This document shows, in pieces, positions 8,069 to 17,557 of a stretch of DNA of 44,797 bases. Where the stretch lies: NCBI GenBank assembly GCA_964632945.1, contig CAZWCX010000055.1, forward strand, positions 1 through 44,797, written 5' to 3'. The notes below the pieces were generated by a model. The model saw only the letters and a list, made by a program, of their open reading frames with translations. It was not told the origin of the DNA and ran no database searches. Position 1 is the stretch's first letter, and each line of letters begins with the position of its first letter. Source of the DNA: CAZWCX01 sp964632945 (GTDB lineage Bacteria > Planctomycetota > MHYJ01 > WSZJ01 > CAZWCX01). The translations under genes and the position numbers were made by a program.

Positions 8069-9754
8069 ATGCTCCGCTTCCTGCTTCCCTTTGCCGTCGC
8101 GGGTCTCTTCGCCCTGGCCGCGCCGCCCGTACGCGCCGCCGACCTCCTGCCCGTCGACCAGATCCGGGAGGGGATGACCGGATACGGGCTCAGTGTCTTC
8201 GAAGGCGGCACGGTGGCGCGTTTCGAGGTCGTCGTCCTGGGCGTGCTCCGGAACATCCTGCCGCGACACGACCTCGTGCTCGTGCGCTGCACGGGGTCGC
8301 CGGTGCTGGAGAAGGCCGGGATCATCGCCGGCATGAGCGGGAGCCCGATCTATCTCGACGGGCGGCTGGCCGGGGCCCTGTCCCGGGCGTTTCCCGGCGC
8401 GAAGGAGGCGATCGCCCTGTTCACGCCGATCCAGGACATGCTCGACGAGGGCGGCCGGCGACTGGAGTACGGCCGCTACTGGAAGGCGGGGGAGCGCGCG
8501 CGACTGCGGCCGTGCGCCACGCCCCTGTTCGCCGGGGGATTTTCGCCGCGGGCGCTGGCCTTGCTGGAAGAGCGTCTGGGTCCGTTCGGCCTGCTCCCTC
8601 TGGAGGGCGGCGGCGGCGGCGGCGCGGCCGGCCCCGCGCCGGAACTCGTCCCGGGAGCCGCCGTCGGCTTTCAACTGATGCGCGGGGACTGGACCCTCAC
8701 GGGCGTGGGAACGGTGACCCACGTGGACGGCGACCGCGTGTTCGCGTTCGGGCACCCGTTCCTCCAGGGCGGCGAAGTCTCCATGCCGATGGTCTCCGCG
8801 CGGGTCCACACGGTCGTCGCCAACCAGGACGTGTCTTTCAAGCTCGCCTCCCCGGTGGCCGAGATCGGCAGCCTGGTCCAGGACCAGATTTCGTGCGTCA
8901 TGGGGGTTCGCGGGCGGACCTGCGACCTGCTGCCGGTATCCCTGCGCCTCTCCTCGCCGGGCGGCGGACGCGATCACGCCTTTCGCGTCGAGGTAATCCG
9001 AAACCCCGCGTACACCGGCATGCTCGTGCGCGCTGCGCTGCTCAACGCGATCGAGACGCTGGAGCCCGGCACGCGCGACTGCACACTCGACGTGTCGCTC
9101 AAGGTCGGCGTCCGGGGCCATGCGCCGGTGGAAGTGCGCGATCGCTTGAGCAGCGCCGCGGGCCCGCTCGGCGACGGCTTCGGGCTCTTTCGCGCATTCA
9201 GCCTGATCGACGAACTCCTGGACAACCCGTTCGAGAGGGTCCACCTGGACGCGGTGGACGTCGTGATCTCGCGCAGGCCGGTTCGCTGCGATGCGGAAAT
9301 CCTGACCGTCCGGGTGCGCGAGCCCGAGGTGGCTCCGGGCGATCCGGTCCATGTCCTGGTTCAGCTCAAACCCTACGGAGGGAGTCCGGTCGTCCGGGAA
9401 CTGGAACTGCGCGTTCCCATGTCCGTGCCGCGCGGATCGTTCCTGGCCGTGCGCGTGGCGGGAGGGGCGTTGGCTTCCCCGACTCCAGCGGCGCCGCCCA
9501 CGAGCCTCGCGGAGTTGATGCGCGTCGCGGCCGCGCGACGCAGCTCCCAAACTTTGGTCGCCGCCCTCGATCCGCCCGGGATGGGAGTCGTGTACCGGGG
9601 CTTTCAGACCCGCTCCCTGCCTCCATCCGTGCTGCACGATCTGGCCCCGCTGTTGCGCGAACATGCGCTGCTGGTGCCCGATACCCTGGAGGCGGCCGTG
9701 GAAACGGAATGGGTCGTGCAGGGGGCGATGCAGGCGCTCGTGCGCATCCGTTGA
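8069..9754 (+). CDS. Exported SpoIVB-like S55-domain protein, permuted arrangement
   Basis: The 561-residue protein has a signal peptide (about 1-23, ending PVRAA). The S55 serine-peptidase signature GMSGSPIY is at residues 88-95, within a block (FEVVVLGVLRN, later FTPIQDML) that matches the C-terminal half of Bacillus SpoIVB. A second block, VFAFGHPFLQGGEV with His229, matches the segment holding SpoIVB's catalytic histidine, but here it comes after the serine block rather than before it. A Gly-rich linker (about 180-188) lies between them. Residues 300-561 form an extra beta-rich region not found in SpoIVB. ATG 8069 has GGAGG 8 nt upstream. It heads a plus-strand unit with an exported propeller and an AsmA-like protein, so an envelope role is likely. 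Proteolysis is inferred from the motif only. Confidence 0.85.
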   Translation: MLRFLLPFAVAGLFALAAPPVRAADLLPVDQIREGMTGYGLSVFEGGTVARFEVVVLGVLRNILPRHDLVLVRCTGSPVLEKAGIIAGMSGSPIYLDGRLAGALSRAFPGAKEAIALFTPIQDMLDEGGRRLEYGRYWKAGERARLRPCATPLFAGGFSPRALALLEERLGPFGLLPLEGGGGGGAAGPAPELVPGAAVGFQLMRGDWTLTGVGTVTHVDGDRVFAFGHPFLQGGEVSMPMVSARVHTVVANQDVSFKLASPVAEIGSLVQDQISCVMGVRGRTCDLLPVSLRLSSPGGGRDHAFRVEVIRNPAYTGMLVRAALLNAIETLEPGTRDCTLDVSLKVGVRGHAPVEVRDRLSSAAGPLGDGFGLFRAFSLIDELLDNPFERVHLDAVDVVISRRPVRCDAEILTVRVREPEVAPGDPVHVLVQLKPYGGSPVVRELELRVPMSVPRGSFLAVRVAGGALASPTPAAPPTSLAELMRVAAARRSSQTLVAALDPPGMGVVYRGFQTRSLPPSVLHDLAPLLREHALLVPDTLEAAVETEWVVQGAMQALVRIR

Positions 9755-9837
9755 CCGTTGCCGGAAACGGGGGGACCGCGCCCGCGGCGACCGGCCGGGG
9801 CACGAGCGGATCCCGGAAGTCGATCACGGGGGGAAGA

Positions 9838-12069
9838 ATGCGCAAGGCCGTCCTCGCCGGGCTCCTGACCGCGGCGGTCGCGGTTGCCGCCTCCGCCGTG
9901 GAAACCCGCCTGTGGGAACTGACCACGCCGGGTGAACTGCGTCTCGGCGAACTGGACGGCACCGTGGTCTCCTCGGAAGGGTCGGTCTTTCTCGGTGCGG
10001 CGGCGCGCATCGTTCCCTGCGAGGACAAGGGCCTCTGGTCCCTTGCGGTGGGCCCGGACGGCGGCGTGTGGGCCGGCAGCGCGGAGAGCGGACGGGTCTT
10101 TCGGTTGCGGGAGGGCGTCCTCGAGGAAGCGGCGCGCACGGGCGAACTGGTGGTGACCGACCTGCTCCCGGGAAGCGACGGGGTGCTTGCCGCCACCATC
10201 CCGAACGGCCGTGTATTCCGGATCGCGCCGGACGGCGCGTGTACGCTTTTCGCCGAACTGCCGGCGAAACAGGTGTGGGCCCTGGCGCGGGTCGGGGAGG
10301 ACGTCTTCGCGGCGACGGGACCGGAAGGACGGCTCTTCGCCATCGATGCCGGCGGTCGCGTGCGTGAGATCTGGAAGGCGCGCGCTGAGAATCTCCTGGC
10401 CCTGGCGGTTGCGCCGGACGGCACGGTCTACTTCGGAGCCGACCGGCCGGGAGTGTTGTTCGCGCGCGCCCCGGACGGGAAGGTGCGGGCGCTGCACGAC
10501 TTCGGCGATCTCGAAGTGAGGTCGATCGCGCTCACGCCGGCCGGACCGGTGGTGGCGGCCAACCGGATCACCTCGCCGCCGGCCCCCGGGGGAGGTCCGA
10601 TGGGCGCGGGGATCGACCTCTCGCCGTGGGTGCAGGGTCCGGGCGCCGCGGGCGGGACTCCTCCCGCGGGGGGGGCCGCGGGGGCCGAGATCGTCGAAGC
10701 GGCGGAGCACGGCATGCCGGAGGCGCTCGATTTGGGCGGCGGAACGGGGGAAGGCTTCGTCTATCGGCTCGATCCGCGCGGCCGAGTGGAGGAACTCCTG
10801 CACCTGGCGGAGGGCCCGATCGCCCAGGTGCGGGCCTCCTCCGACGGCGGAGTCTGGGTGGCGGCGGGGACCGGCGGGACGGTGATCCGCGTGCGCGCCG
10901 ACGGGGTCACCTTCACCCTCCTGCGCGCGGCGGGTCGTCAGGTGCAGGCCATCGGCACGCAACGCGGCGAGTTCACCCACGCGGCGCTGGCGAACCTGGC
11001 CGGAGTCGCGGCGGTCGAACCCGGGCGGCCGGCCGATCCGACCTACACGTCCCGCATTCTGGATGCGGGGTTTCCCGCCGCGTGGGGAAATGCCTTTTGG
11101 GTCGGCCACGGCCGCCTCGCCTTTTCCACGCGCAGCGGCAACACCGCCGTTCCGGATGAGACGTGGTCCGAGTGGGCGGCGGCGGGATCGGCCTCGCCCG
11201 CGAAAGTAGCCAGTCCGCCCGGGCGCTTTCTGCAGTTCCGGGTCGGCTGGAGCGAGGATCCGGGGGCCATGCTCCGCGCGGTACGGATCGCCTACCAGGT
11301 GGCGAACCAGTGCCCGCGCGTGCGCTCGATCCAGATCGGTCCCGCGGCCGCGTCCGGGGAGAGCGCAGACATGGCAAGCCCAGGCACCCTCGCCCAGACG
11401 GCCGCCCGCGGCGCCTCCGGCGGAGGATCCGGCAATCTCGCCGCCCTGCTTGCGGCGGTCGCCGACTCCGTGCCGACCGCGGGGGCCGGGGGGGGCGGGC
11501 ACCCGAAGCTCGCGCAGCAGGCGGGCCGGATCAAGGCCATCGAGTGGACCGCGGAAGACCCCGATGGCGATGCGCTCGTCTTCCGGGTCTGGTGCGCCCG
11601 CGAAGGCAGCGAAGACTGGATCCTGCTGACCTCCCGGGAGCCGATCACGGAATCGACCTGGGCCTGGGACACCGAGTCGTTCCCCGACGGGACGTATGTC
11701 CTCCGCGTCGAGGGGAGCGACGAGCAGGCCAACCCGCCGGCCGACGCGCTGCGCCACTCGCTCGTGTCGCCGCCGATCCTGGTGGACAACACCAAGCCGC
11801 GCGTTCTCGATCTCGCGGTTTCTCCGGAGGGGACCTGCCGGGGAATCGCGGTCGACGGGTACAGCCTGGTGCAGCGGATCGAGATCTCCCTGGACGGCGG
11901 CCCCTGGGCGCGGGTGGCGCCGTTCGGGGGCTTGAATGACGCGTCGGAACTCGCCTTCTCGGTCCCGCTCGGGGTCGAGGACGAGAAGTCGCACGTCGTC
12001 GCGGTGCGCGCCATCGACCTCGGCGGGAACGTCGGTTCCGCGCAGGTTTCCTTCCGGCTCAAGCGCTGA
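9838..12069 (+). CDS. Exported WD40/YVTN-like propeller protein with C-terminal Ig-like region
   Basis: The 743-residue product starts with a signal peptide (LAGLLTAAVAVAASAVE). Residues about 30-380 are repeated propeller blades of the form LAVGPDGGVWAGSAESGRVFRL, with recurring LAVAPDGTVYFGADRPG-type units. A Gly/Pro/Ala-rich insert at about 240-290 interrupts the blades. Residues about 400-490 (YTSRILDAGF, ETWSEWAAAG, FLQFRVGW) look like a jelly-roll/discoidin-type sandwich. Residues about 555-743, with AEDPDGDALVFRVWC and DGTYVLRVEGSDE, look like cadherin/fibronectin-type domains. No catalytic motif is visible; a scaffold or binding role in the envelope is inferred. GGGGGAAGA precedes the ATG. 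It lies 83 bases after the S55 gene and 16 bases before the AsmA-like gene, consistent with one transcript. Confidence 0.8.
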   Translation: MRKAVLAGLLTAAVAVAASAVETRLWELTTPGELRLGELDGTVVSSEGSVFLGAAARIVPCEDKGLWSLAVGPDGGVWAGSAESGRVFRLREGVLEEAARTGELVVTDLLPGSDGVLAATIPNGRVFRIAPDGACTLFAELPAKQVWALARVGEDVFAATGPEGRLFAIDAGGRVREIWKARAENLLALAVAPDGTVYFGADRPGVLFARAPDGKVRALHDFGDLEVRSIALTPAGPVVAANRITSPPAPGGGPMGAGIDLSPWVQGPGAAGGTPPAGGAAGAEIVEAAEHGMPEALDLGGGTGEGFVYRLDPRGRVEELLHLAEGPIAQVRASSDGGVWVAAGTGGTVIRVRADGVTFTLLRAAGRQVQAIGTQRGEFTHAALANLAGVAAVEPGRPADPTYTSRILDAGFPAAWGNAFWVGHGRLAFSTRSGNTAVPDETWSEWAAAGSASPAKVASPPGRFLQFRVGWSEDPGAMLRAVRIAYQVANQCPRVRSIQIGPAAASGESADMASPGTLAQTAARGASGGGSGNLAALLAAVADSVPTAGAGGGGHPKLAQQAGRIKAIEWTAEDPDGDALVFRVWCAREGSEDWILLTSREPITESTWAWDTESFPDGTYVLRVEGSDEQANPPADALRHSLVSPPILVDNTKPRVLDLAVSPEGTCRGIAVDGYSLVQRIEISLDGGPWARVAPFGGLNDASELAFSVPLGVEDEKSHVVAVRAIDLGGNVGSAQVSFRLKR

Positions 12070-12085
12070 CGGGGCGGATGCGCGG

Positions 12086-15000
12086 ATGTGGCGTCGACAT
12101 TGGCGAAAGGCGCTCGTGGGGGCGCTCCTCGGCGTGCCGGCGCTCGCGGCCCTGGTCTATTTCGTCGCCTTCCCGTGGTACGTGCGCAGCGGCACGTACA
12201 ACCCCGAGATCGAACGCGTCCTCGGGGATGCCCTCGGTTTGCGGGTGACTCTGGGCGCGCTCGAAGGGAGCGTCCTTTCGGACGTCATCCTGCGGGATCT
12301 CTCCGGCGTCGACCCGGAGACCGGCGAATCGGTCTTCACCGTCCCGGAGGTCCGGCTCGTCTACGATCCCATGGAGCTGCGCGAGGGAAAGGTGCGCTCG
12401 CTCGCGCTCGTGCGTCCCCGGATCCGCTTGACGCATGAGAAGGTCCGCGGCTGGCGGTGGCGCCGGTTCGGCGCCTGGGTCGGGGGGGGCGGCGCCGGCG
12501 GGGCGCCGATCGCGGGTCCCCCGCAGGCGGACGACCTGAAGATCGAAGGGCTCGAGATCACCGTCTGGACCGACGATCTCGTCGCTCGCGTATCGGGGCT
12601 CGACGTCGACGCCGGCCGCGTGTCGCTCGATCAGCCGATCCGAATGTCGCTGCCGCGCGGCGCGCGCATCGGATTCGCCCGCCCCCTCGAGGCGGATCTC
12701 GACGCCGCCACGCTGGAGGCCGCGCCGGTCACGCTGGCGTGCAAGACGATCGAGATGCGGCCCTTCGGAGACCGCCCGGAGGGACGGATCGAAGACCTCG
12801 CCTTCGCGACCGAGGACCTGCGCGCCATCACCCCCGCCCTGGCAGCCCTGGGCTTGCGCGATTGGACCCTCTCGTCCGGTCCGACCCGCGCGGACCTGGA
12901 TCTCGAGCTGTCCGATGGCCGGCTCACCGTCGTCAGCTCCGGCGCGGCGCCCCGCCTGGAGATCGGTCTCCCGAACGGCGAGCGCCACCCCGCCGGCGGC
13001 GCCTGGGACGTGCGGATGGGCGTGACGCTCGATTCCCGGGAGGCGATTCTCGAGCGCCTCCGTCTCGTTACCGAGTCGTACGGAACCTACGAGGCGCAGG
13101 CCACCGGATCGCTGGCGACCCAGGAGGTCCTGGTGCGATCCTGGAGCGCGGAGAAGGTGGACCTCGCCCTTCTCGACCGCCTCGCCGGGGTTCGCGCGAC
13201 GGGTTGGCAATTCGGCGGCGTCACCGATCTCGGATCCGGCACCGGTCGATTCCGGCGCGACGAGCGCACGGGAGAGTGGGACCTCACCGTCACGGGCACC
13301 GCGGTGGCGGAGCGGTTGGCTGCCGCCTACCGGACGGACGCGTCGATCGTGCAGGGCAGCGGCGTGGAAGTGCGGACGACGATCGGTCTCGACTCGCGGG
13401 CGGGGACTTGCGTGATCGGGACGGTGGGTTCGGCGTCGCGGTTGGCCAATGCGGGCGGCGGGTTTGAGATCCGCGGCGACGGCGGGGCGGACGGCGTCGT
13501 CTTCCGGGGCGTCTACCGGTGGCGGGAGGGAGTCTTCGACGTCGAACAGGTGGACGCGCGCATCCGCGACCTCGTCGTCGCCGGTCAGGACGGCGGGCGC
13601 GCCCTCGTACTGGGCGAGCCGGTCACGGTGGGATTCGTGCGCTCCACCGGAGAGGAAGGGCAGCCGCACGCGCCGCGGCTCCGGTACGACCGTCGCACCG
13701 GCCGGCTGCGGTTCGCGGGTCTCAAGCTCTCCCCGCGGCGCGGCGGCGATCTGACGGTCGCGGCGGATCTGAGCGTGCACGCCGCGAAGTTCGACGCGCT
13801 GGAGGTGGAAGGCCGGGGCGTCGATCTTCCCTTCGTTCAGGACACCGCGCGGCGCACCCTTGGATGGGCCGCGCCCTTCTGGACCCTGACCGGCTCCGCC
13901 GACTTCTCGCTGAAGGTGCGTCCCGGCACGACCGGCGAGAATTCCTACCAGGGAAACTTCGTGCTCAAGGGACCCGACCTCGCCCTCGAAGCCGTGACCG
14001 ATCCGGGCCGGCCGATCGGGCTGGCCGGGGACCTGGACGGGGCCTTTCAACTGGACACCTCGGCCCGGATGCTGCGACTGTCGAACGGACATGCGCGACT
14101 CGGTTCGCGCGGCCATGGCGATTACCGGATGGTCCTCGATCTGCGCACCGGCTGGCCCACCGAAGGGGTGATCGACTTGTACGCGATGGACGGCGGGTGG
14201 ACCTGGGACCTGGTCCGGCGGGCCGCCCGCGTCGCCGAGGACCTGTTCGAGGGGAAAGGGCAGATCAACGGCCGCATTACCCTCGGCTCCGTCACCCGTG
14301 GAACGGCTACCGACGGGAAAATCCACTTCAAGGGGAACCTGACCTCCCCGGGACTCTTCTCGCGCCACTATGACGTGGAACTGACCGGGGGCCAGATCGG
14401 CGTGGAGTGCGAAGCGCTGTTCCCGGAACGAGGCTGGGACCGGCCGGTCTTCACCGCCACGGTGGACTTGAACGGCTGCTCGGCGCGTTCCGACGGGAGA
14501 CTCTACGAGGCGGAGAAGATCGCGCTGCGTGCATCGACGGAGTTGCGTTTCGACCGGCCGGCGGACGGCGTGGCGGGTCGCATCGACCTGCGCGTGCGCC
14601 GCGCGGAAATTCTCTGGGACACGCTCTACGACGAAATCCGCAAGGACCCGATCATCGCGCAGGTTCGCGGCGCGTGGGACGGCGCGGCGCGCCGGCTGCG
14701 ACTGGACCGGTTCGACCTCGAGCATCCGAACCTGGGGTACGCCCGCGGCAGCGGCGAGTCGACGGTGCACAGGATCGACGAGAATCTGGTGCTGGTCGGC
14801 CGGGTGGACCTGGAGGACTCGTCCTTCGCGCTGCAGGGCGCGACGGTGGCGGGGCTGGCGGGGCGGGTGCCGTTCTGGATCGGGTACCCGCTGCTTCCCG
14901 ATTCGCAGGCGCCGGAAGGGTTGCGCGAGGCGGACTGGGCCCGCGTCGCGGTGAAATCCGTCGAGAAGGGCCGATTCCGCATGGAGGGCCTGGACCTGGA

Positions 15001-15961
15001 ATTCGCCTGGGTGGGGAACCGTGTGCTCACCCGTCGGCCGCTGGAACTTCCGGTGGCCGGCGGAACGATGCGCTTCCTCGGCTTCACGGCCCGCGGGCTG
15101 ATTCCCCGGGGACTGTCCGACCCGTACCGCCCGGAGTGGCGCGCGGATGCGCTCGAGCTGGCCGGCGTGCGCCCGGGGTTGGCGCTTTACATGGCGGGGA
15201 TCGACCGGCCCCTGCCGGGATCGCTCAGCGGGCGAATCGAGCAGCCGGTCTTCGAGAACGACGTTCTCGACCTGCGCGGGGGCGAACTTTCCGGCGACCT
15301 CCTCGGCGGACAGGTGACCCTGCGCGATCTTCAGGTTCGCAATCCGATCAGCCGGTGGCGCCTGGAGGCGGACATCGCGGCGCGGGGAATCGATCTCCTG
15401 GAGGCCTGCCGCGTCTTTCCCGAGGTCGGCACGATCGAGGGGAAGGTGGATGCCGTGGTGCGGGATCTCGAAGTATTCGAGGGGACGCCCGTGGCCTTCG
15501 AGCTCGACGTGGACAACGCCTCCTGGTCCGGCGACGGCGGCGTCCGCCAGACCATCGACCACCAGGCGGCGCGAAGCCTGGGGACGTTCAGCGGCGGGGT
15601 CTCCGCCATGTTCGAGGATACGGTGCGGAAACGCACGTTCAAGTACATCCACTTCGGCGTGGTCGCCCGCATGCAATACCAGGCGGAACTGGGTCGGACC
15701 TTCATCCGCATGCGCGGGAAGTACCGGCAGCAGACGCTGGCGTTTCCGCCGATCACGACGTATCGCCGCGTGGAACGGCCGGACTTCGGGCCGCTGCTGG
15801 ATCAGGCGGTGGACGGGGAGGAGTATTTCCTCGTCGGGGCGACCACGAGCGGCGTTAATCTCATCAACGGGGAGCCGCGCGGGATGGTCGACTACGTGGA
15901 ACTGTTCGAGCGGGCGAAGCGCGTGATCGCGCGCGGCCGCGAGGCGATGGAAATCCGGTAG
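12086..15961 (+). CDS. AsmA/TamB-like large envelope protein
   Basis: This 1291-residue protein has one N-terminal membrane anchor (ALVGALLGVPALAALVYFVAF) followed by a very long, beta-rich periplasmic-type region without Cys-rich or catalytic motifs. The segment after the anchor (YNPEIERVLGDALG, then LGALEGSVLSDVILRDL and VPEVRLVYDPMEL) follows the AsmA/TamB pattern, in which a bilayer-spanning beta-taco begins. The C-terminal 150 residues (FKYIHFGVVARMQYQAELG and the YRRVERPDFG region) look like the DUF3971/YdbH-type end. Family members bridge inner and outer membranes and move phospholipid or help assemble outer-membrane components. No TamA/BamA homologue is adjacent. A short Gly-rich segment sits at residues 130-138. 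The ribosome-binding site is weak, and the start is set by the membrane anchor and by spacing to the previous stop. Confidence 0.78.
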   Translation: MWRRHWRKALVGALLGVPALAALVYFVAFPWYVRSGTYNPEIERVLGDALGLRVTLGALEGSVLSDVILRDLSGVDPETGESVFTVPEVRLVYDPMELREGKVRSLALVRPRIRLTHEKVRGWRWRRFGAWVGGGGAGGAPIAGPPQADDLKIEGLEITVWTDDLVARVSGLDVDAGRVSLDQPIRMSLPRGARIGFARPLEADLDAATLEAAPVTLACKTIEMRPFGDRPEGRIEDLAFATEDLRAITPALAALGLRDWTLSSGPTRADLDLELSDGRLTVVSSGAAPRLEIGLPNGERHPAGGAWDVRMGVTLDSREAILERLRLVTESYGTYEAQATGSLATQEVLVRSWSAEKVDLALLDRLAGVRATGWQFGGVTDLGSGTGRFRRDERTGEWDLTVTGTAVAERLAAAYRTDASIVQGSGVEVRTTIGLDSRAGTCVIGTVGSASRLANAGGGFEIRGDGGADGVVFRGVYRWREGVFDVEQVDARIRDLVVAGQDGGRALVLGEPVTVGFVRSTGEEGQPHAPRLRYDRRTGRLRFAGLKLSPRRGGDLTVAADLSVHAAKFDALEVEGRGVDLPFVQDTARRTLGWAAPFWTLTGSADFSLKVRPGTTGENSYQGNFVLKGPDLALEAVTDPGRPIGLAGDLDGAFQLDTSARMLRLSNGHARLGSRGHGDYRMVLDLRTGWPTEGVIDLYAMDGGWTWDLVRRAARVAEDLFEGKGQINGRITLGSVTRGTATDGKIHFKGNLTSPGLFSRHYDVELTGGQIGVECEALFPERGWDRPVFTATVDLNGCSARSDGRLYEAEKIALRASTELRFDRPADGVAGRIDLRVRRAEILWDTLYDEIRKDPIIAQVRGAWDGAARRLRLDRFDLEHPNLGYARGSGESTVHRIDENLVLVGRVDLEDSSFALQGATVAGLAGRVPFWIGYPLLPDSQAPEGLREADWARVAVKSVEKGRFRMEGLDLEFAWVGNRVLTRRPLELPVAGGTMRFLGFTARGLIPRGLSDPYRPEWRADALELAGVRPGLALYMAGIDRPLPGSLSGRIEQPVFENDVLDLRGGELSGDLLGGQVTLRDLQVRNPISRWRLEADIAARGIDLLEACRVFPEVGTIEGKVDAVVRDLEVFEGTPVAFELDVDNASWSGDGGVRQTIDHQAARSLGTFSGGVSAMFEDTVRKRTFKYIHFGVVARMQYQAELGRTFIRMRGKYRQQTLAFPPITTYRRVERPDFGPLLDQAVDGEEYFLVGATTSGVNLINGEPRGMVDYVELFERAKRVIARGREAMEIR

Positions 15962-16149
15962 CCCCGGATCGTCCGTGAGCCCGCCCGGCTGCGTGAGGAA
16001 TGCGCCCGCCGGCCACCCTTCCACCGCACCCACCAGGCCGTCGAGCGCACCCCGCCGGGGAGGGCATTCGGACACGAACCGAAACCGGGAAACGACCCGC
16101 GGTTCGGAACCGGCGGCGTGGTGGAGTCCGCGGAGGGACGGATCGGGCC

Positions 16150-16180
16150 GCTCCGCCCCCGGGGATACCGGAGGCGGAGC
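16150..16180. terminator. Strong hairpin between convergent genes, possible bidirectional terminator
   Basis: GCTCCGCC (16150-16157) pairs with GGCGGAGC (16173-16180). Inside it a further CCGG/CCGG pairing is separated by a single C-A mismatch, with a GGATA loop. It lies between the ends of the AsmA-like gene (+) and the transglutaminase gene (-). There is no T-run on either side, so termination is inferred from position and stem strength only. Confidence 0.4.
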
Positions 16181-16225
16181 CGCGGCCCGCGGCCGTATGC
16201 GCGGGAAGTGCCCGGTGCGCGAAGG

Positions 16226-17557
16226 CTACCGTCCCGCCGCCTTCCGATGGAACAGGAACTCGTTCTTCGTCTTGGCGAGCTTGCCGTCGATCTCCAGGAC
16301 GGGGTAGGCCAGGAAGTTGATCGGACCCGAGGCCGGCATCGGATCCACCTCCAGGTCGCGCCCACGGCTGAACTCGACCCGGTTGGCCGGATGGTGGCCG
16401 AAGTAGTAGGTCGCCAGGCTCGAATACTTGTCCGCCTCGCTGATGTCGATCGGCCACCACTTGCCGTCGGCATAGAACTCCGCCCAGCAATGGTACCCGT
16501 CGCAGCCGCCGTCGTTGCGATCGGAGGGAAGGGCCGCGCCGATGGCGAACCGGGCGGGAATGTTCGAGGCCCGCGCCAACGCAATGAAATAAGCGTGGTA
16601 GTCGGTGCAATTCCCGTTGCGTGCGTCGCACGCATAAACCGCGTCGCCCTTGCCCCAACCGGGACCGGCCTTGGCGTACTTCATCGATTCGATGACGTGA
16701 TCATAGATGGCGCGCGCGCGCACCATTTCGCCCTTCTTTTCCGCAACCACCTCCTGCGCGATTTTCTTGAACTTCTCGTCGATGGGGACCAACCGCTCCG
16801 CCTTCAGGTGCCGTTCCGCGGCCTTCGGATCCGAACCATATGCCGCCTTCTCGTTCCGCCGCACGTGGTAGCGGATCTCCAGCGTCTTCTTGCTGTCTTC
16901 CGGACCCAGTTCGACGAAGAGGATCCGATTGCCGTGTTCCTTGTCGGTCACTTCGGTGAGTTTCCCGGGTACTTGCGTGGAGATCCGTTCGACCTGCTGG
17001 AACTCATCCGAGGTCGCCAGCGGGATCCACATGCGGGCCGGACCCGTGATCTCCGGCAGCGTGGCCCGGTACTGGAAGTCGAACTCGTCGTTCGAGCGCC
17101 GGATCCCGAAGTGATAGTCCTTGCCGTCGTTCACCTCGATCCGATGCCAGGTCCCGTCGTTCGCCTGATCCCAGAGATAGTAGGGGATGCCGTTGAGCTT
17201 GTGGACGGTCGTCTCGGTCACCGTCATCGCGCCCGGGTCCCCCTTCAGGAAGAAGTCCACATCGTAGACGTCGCCCTTGGTGTCGACCAGATCCACGCAG
17301 GCAAAGTGCGAGCGCGGACCCAGATTGGCCAGGTACTCCGTGTGAACCTTGACCAGCTTGAGCTGCAGGGTCTCTTTCTGGAACGGGAGCTGGAAGTGAC
17401 CTCCCCCCTTCACGACTTGTTCCTCGATGTGCTTCTCGATTCCCGCCTGGATGTCGGCCGTGACGACGGGCGCCGCCGTGCTCTGCCCCTCGATCCGAAG
17501 GACGCCGGCGAGCTGCAGGACGATCGCCATCGCCAAGGGGATAATCACTCGCTTCAT
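16226..17557 (-). CDS. Exported transglutaminase-like cysteine protein
   Basis: The 443-residue product has a signal peptide (RVIIPLAMAIVLQLAGVL). The first 270 residues are a beta-rich domain typical of DUF3857/transglutaminase-like exported proteins. The C-terminal transglutaminase core shows the full triad: Cys in RNGNCTDYHAYF, His in GYHCWAEFY and Asp in WPIDISEAD. This fold covers transglutaminases and papain-like amidases or peptidases, and the substrate cannot be inferred. GAGAGG lies 10 nt before ATG 17557. It is convergent with the AsmA-like gene and has a strong promoter about 180 nt upstream, leaving an unusually long leader. Catalytic-fold assignment is firm, biological role unknown. 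Confidence 0.9.
   Translation of the reverse strand: MKRVIIPLAMAIVLQLAGVLRIEGQSTAAPVVTADIQAGIEKHIEEQVVKGGGHFQLPFQKETLQLKLVKVHTEYLANLGPRSHFACVDLVDTKGDVYDVDFFLKGDPGAMTVTETTVHKLNGIPYYLWDQANDGTWHRIEVNDGKDYHFGIRRSNDEFDFQYRATLPEITGPARMWIPLATSDEFQQVERISTQVPGKLTEVTDKEHGNRILFVELGPEDSKKTLEIRYHVRRNEKAAYGSDPKAAERHLKAERLVPIDEKFKKIAQEVVAEKKGEMVRARAIYDHVIESMKYAKAGPGWGKGDAVYACDARNGNCTDYHAYFIALARASNIPARFAIGAALPSDRNDGGCDGYHCWAEFYADGKWWPIDISEADKYSSLATYYFGHHPANRVEFSRGRDLEVDPMPASGPINFLAYPVLEIDGKLAKTKNEFLFHRKAAGR

Noticed and set aside
12059..16075. Very long open frame on the minus strand opposite the AsmA-like gene
   Set aside because: Its translation is Arg/Gly/His/Pro-rich without hydrophobic pattern or motifs; it is the antisense shadow common in GC-rich DNA.
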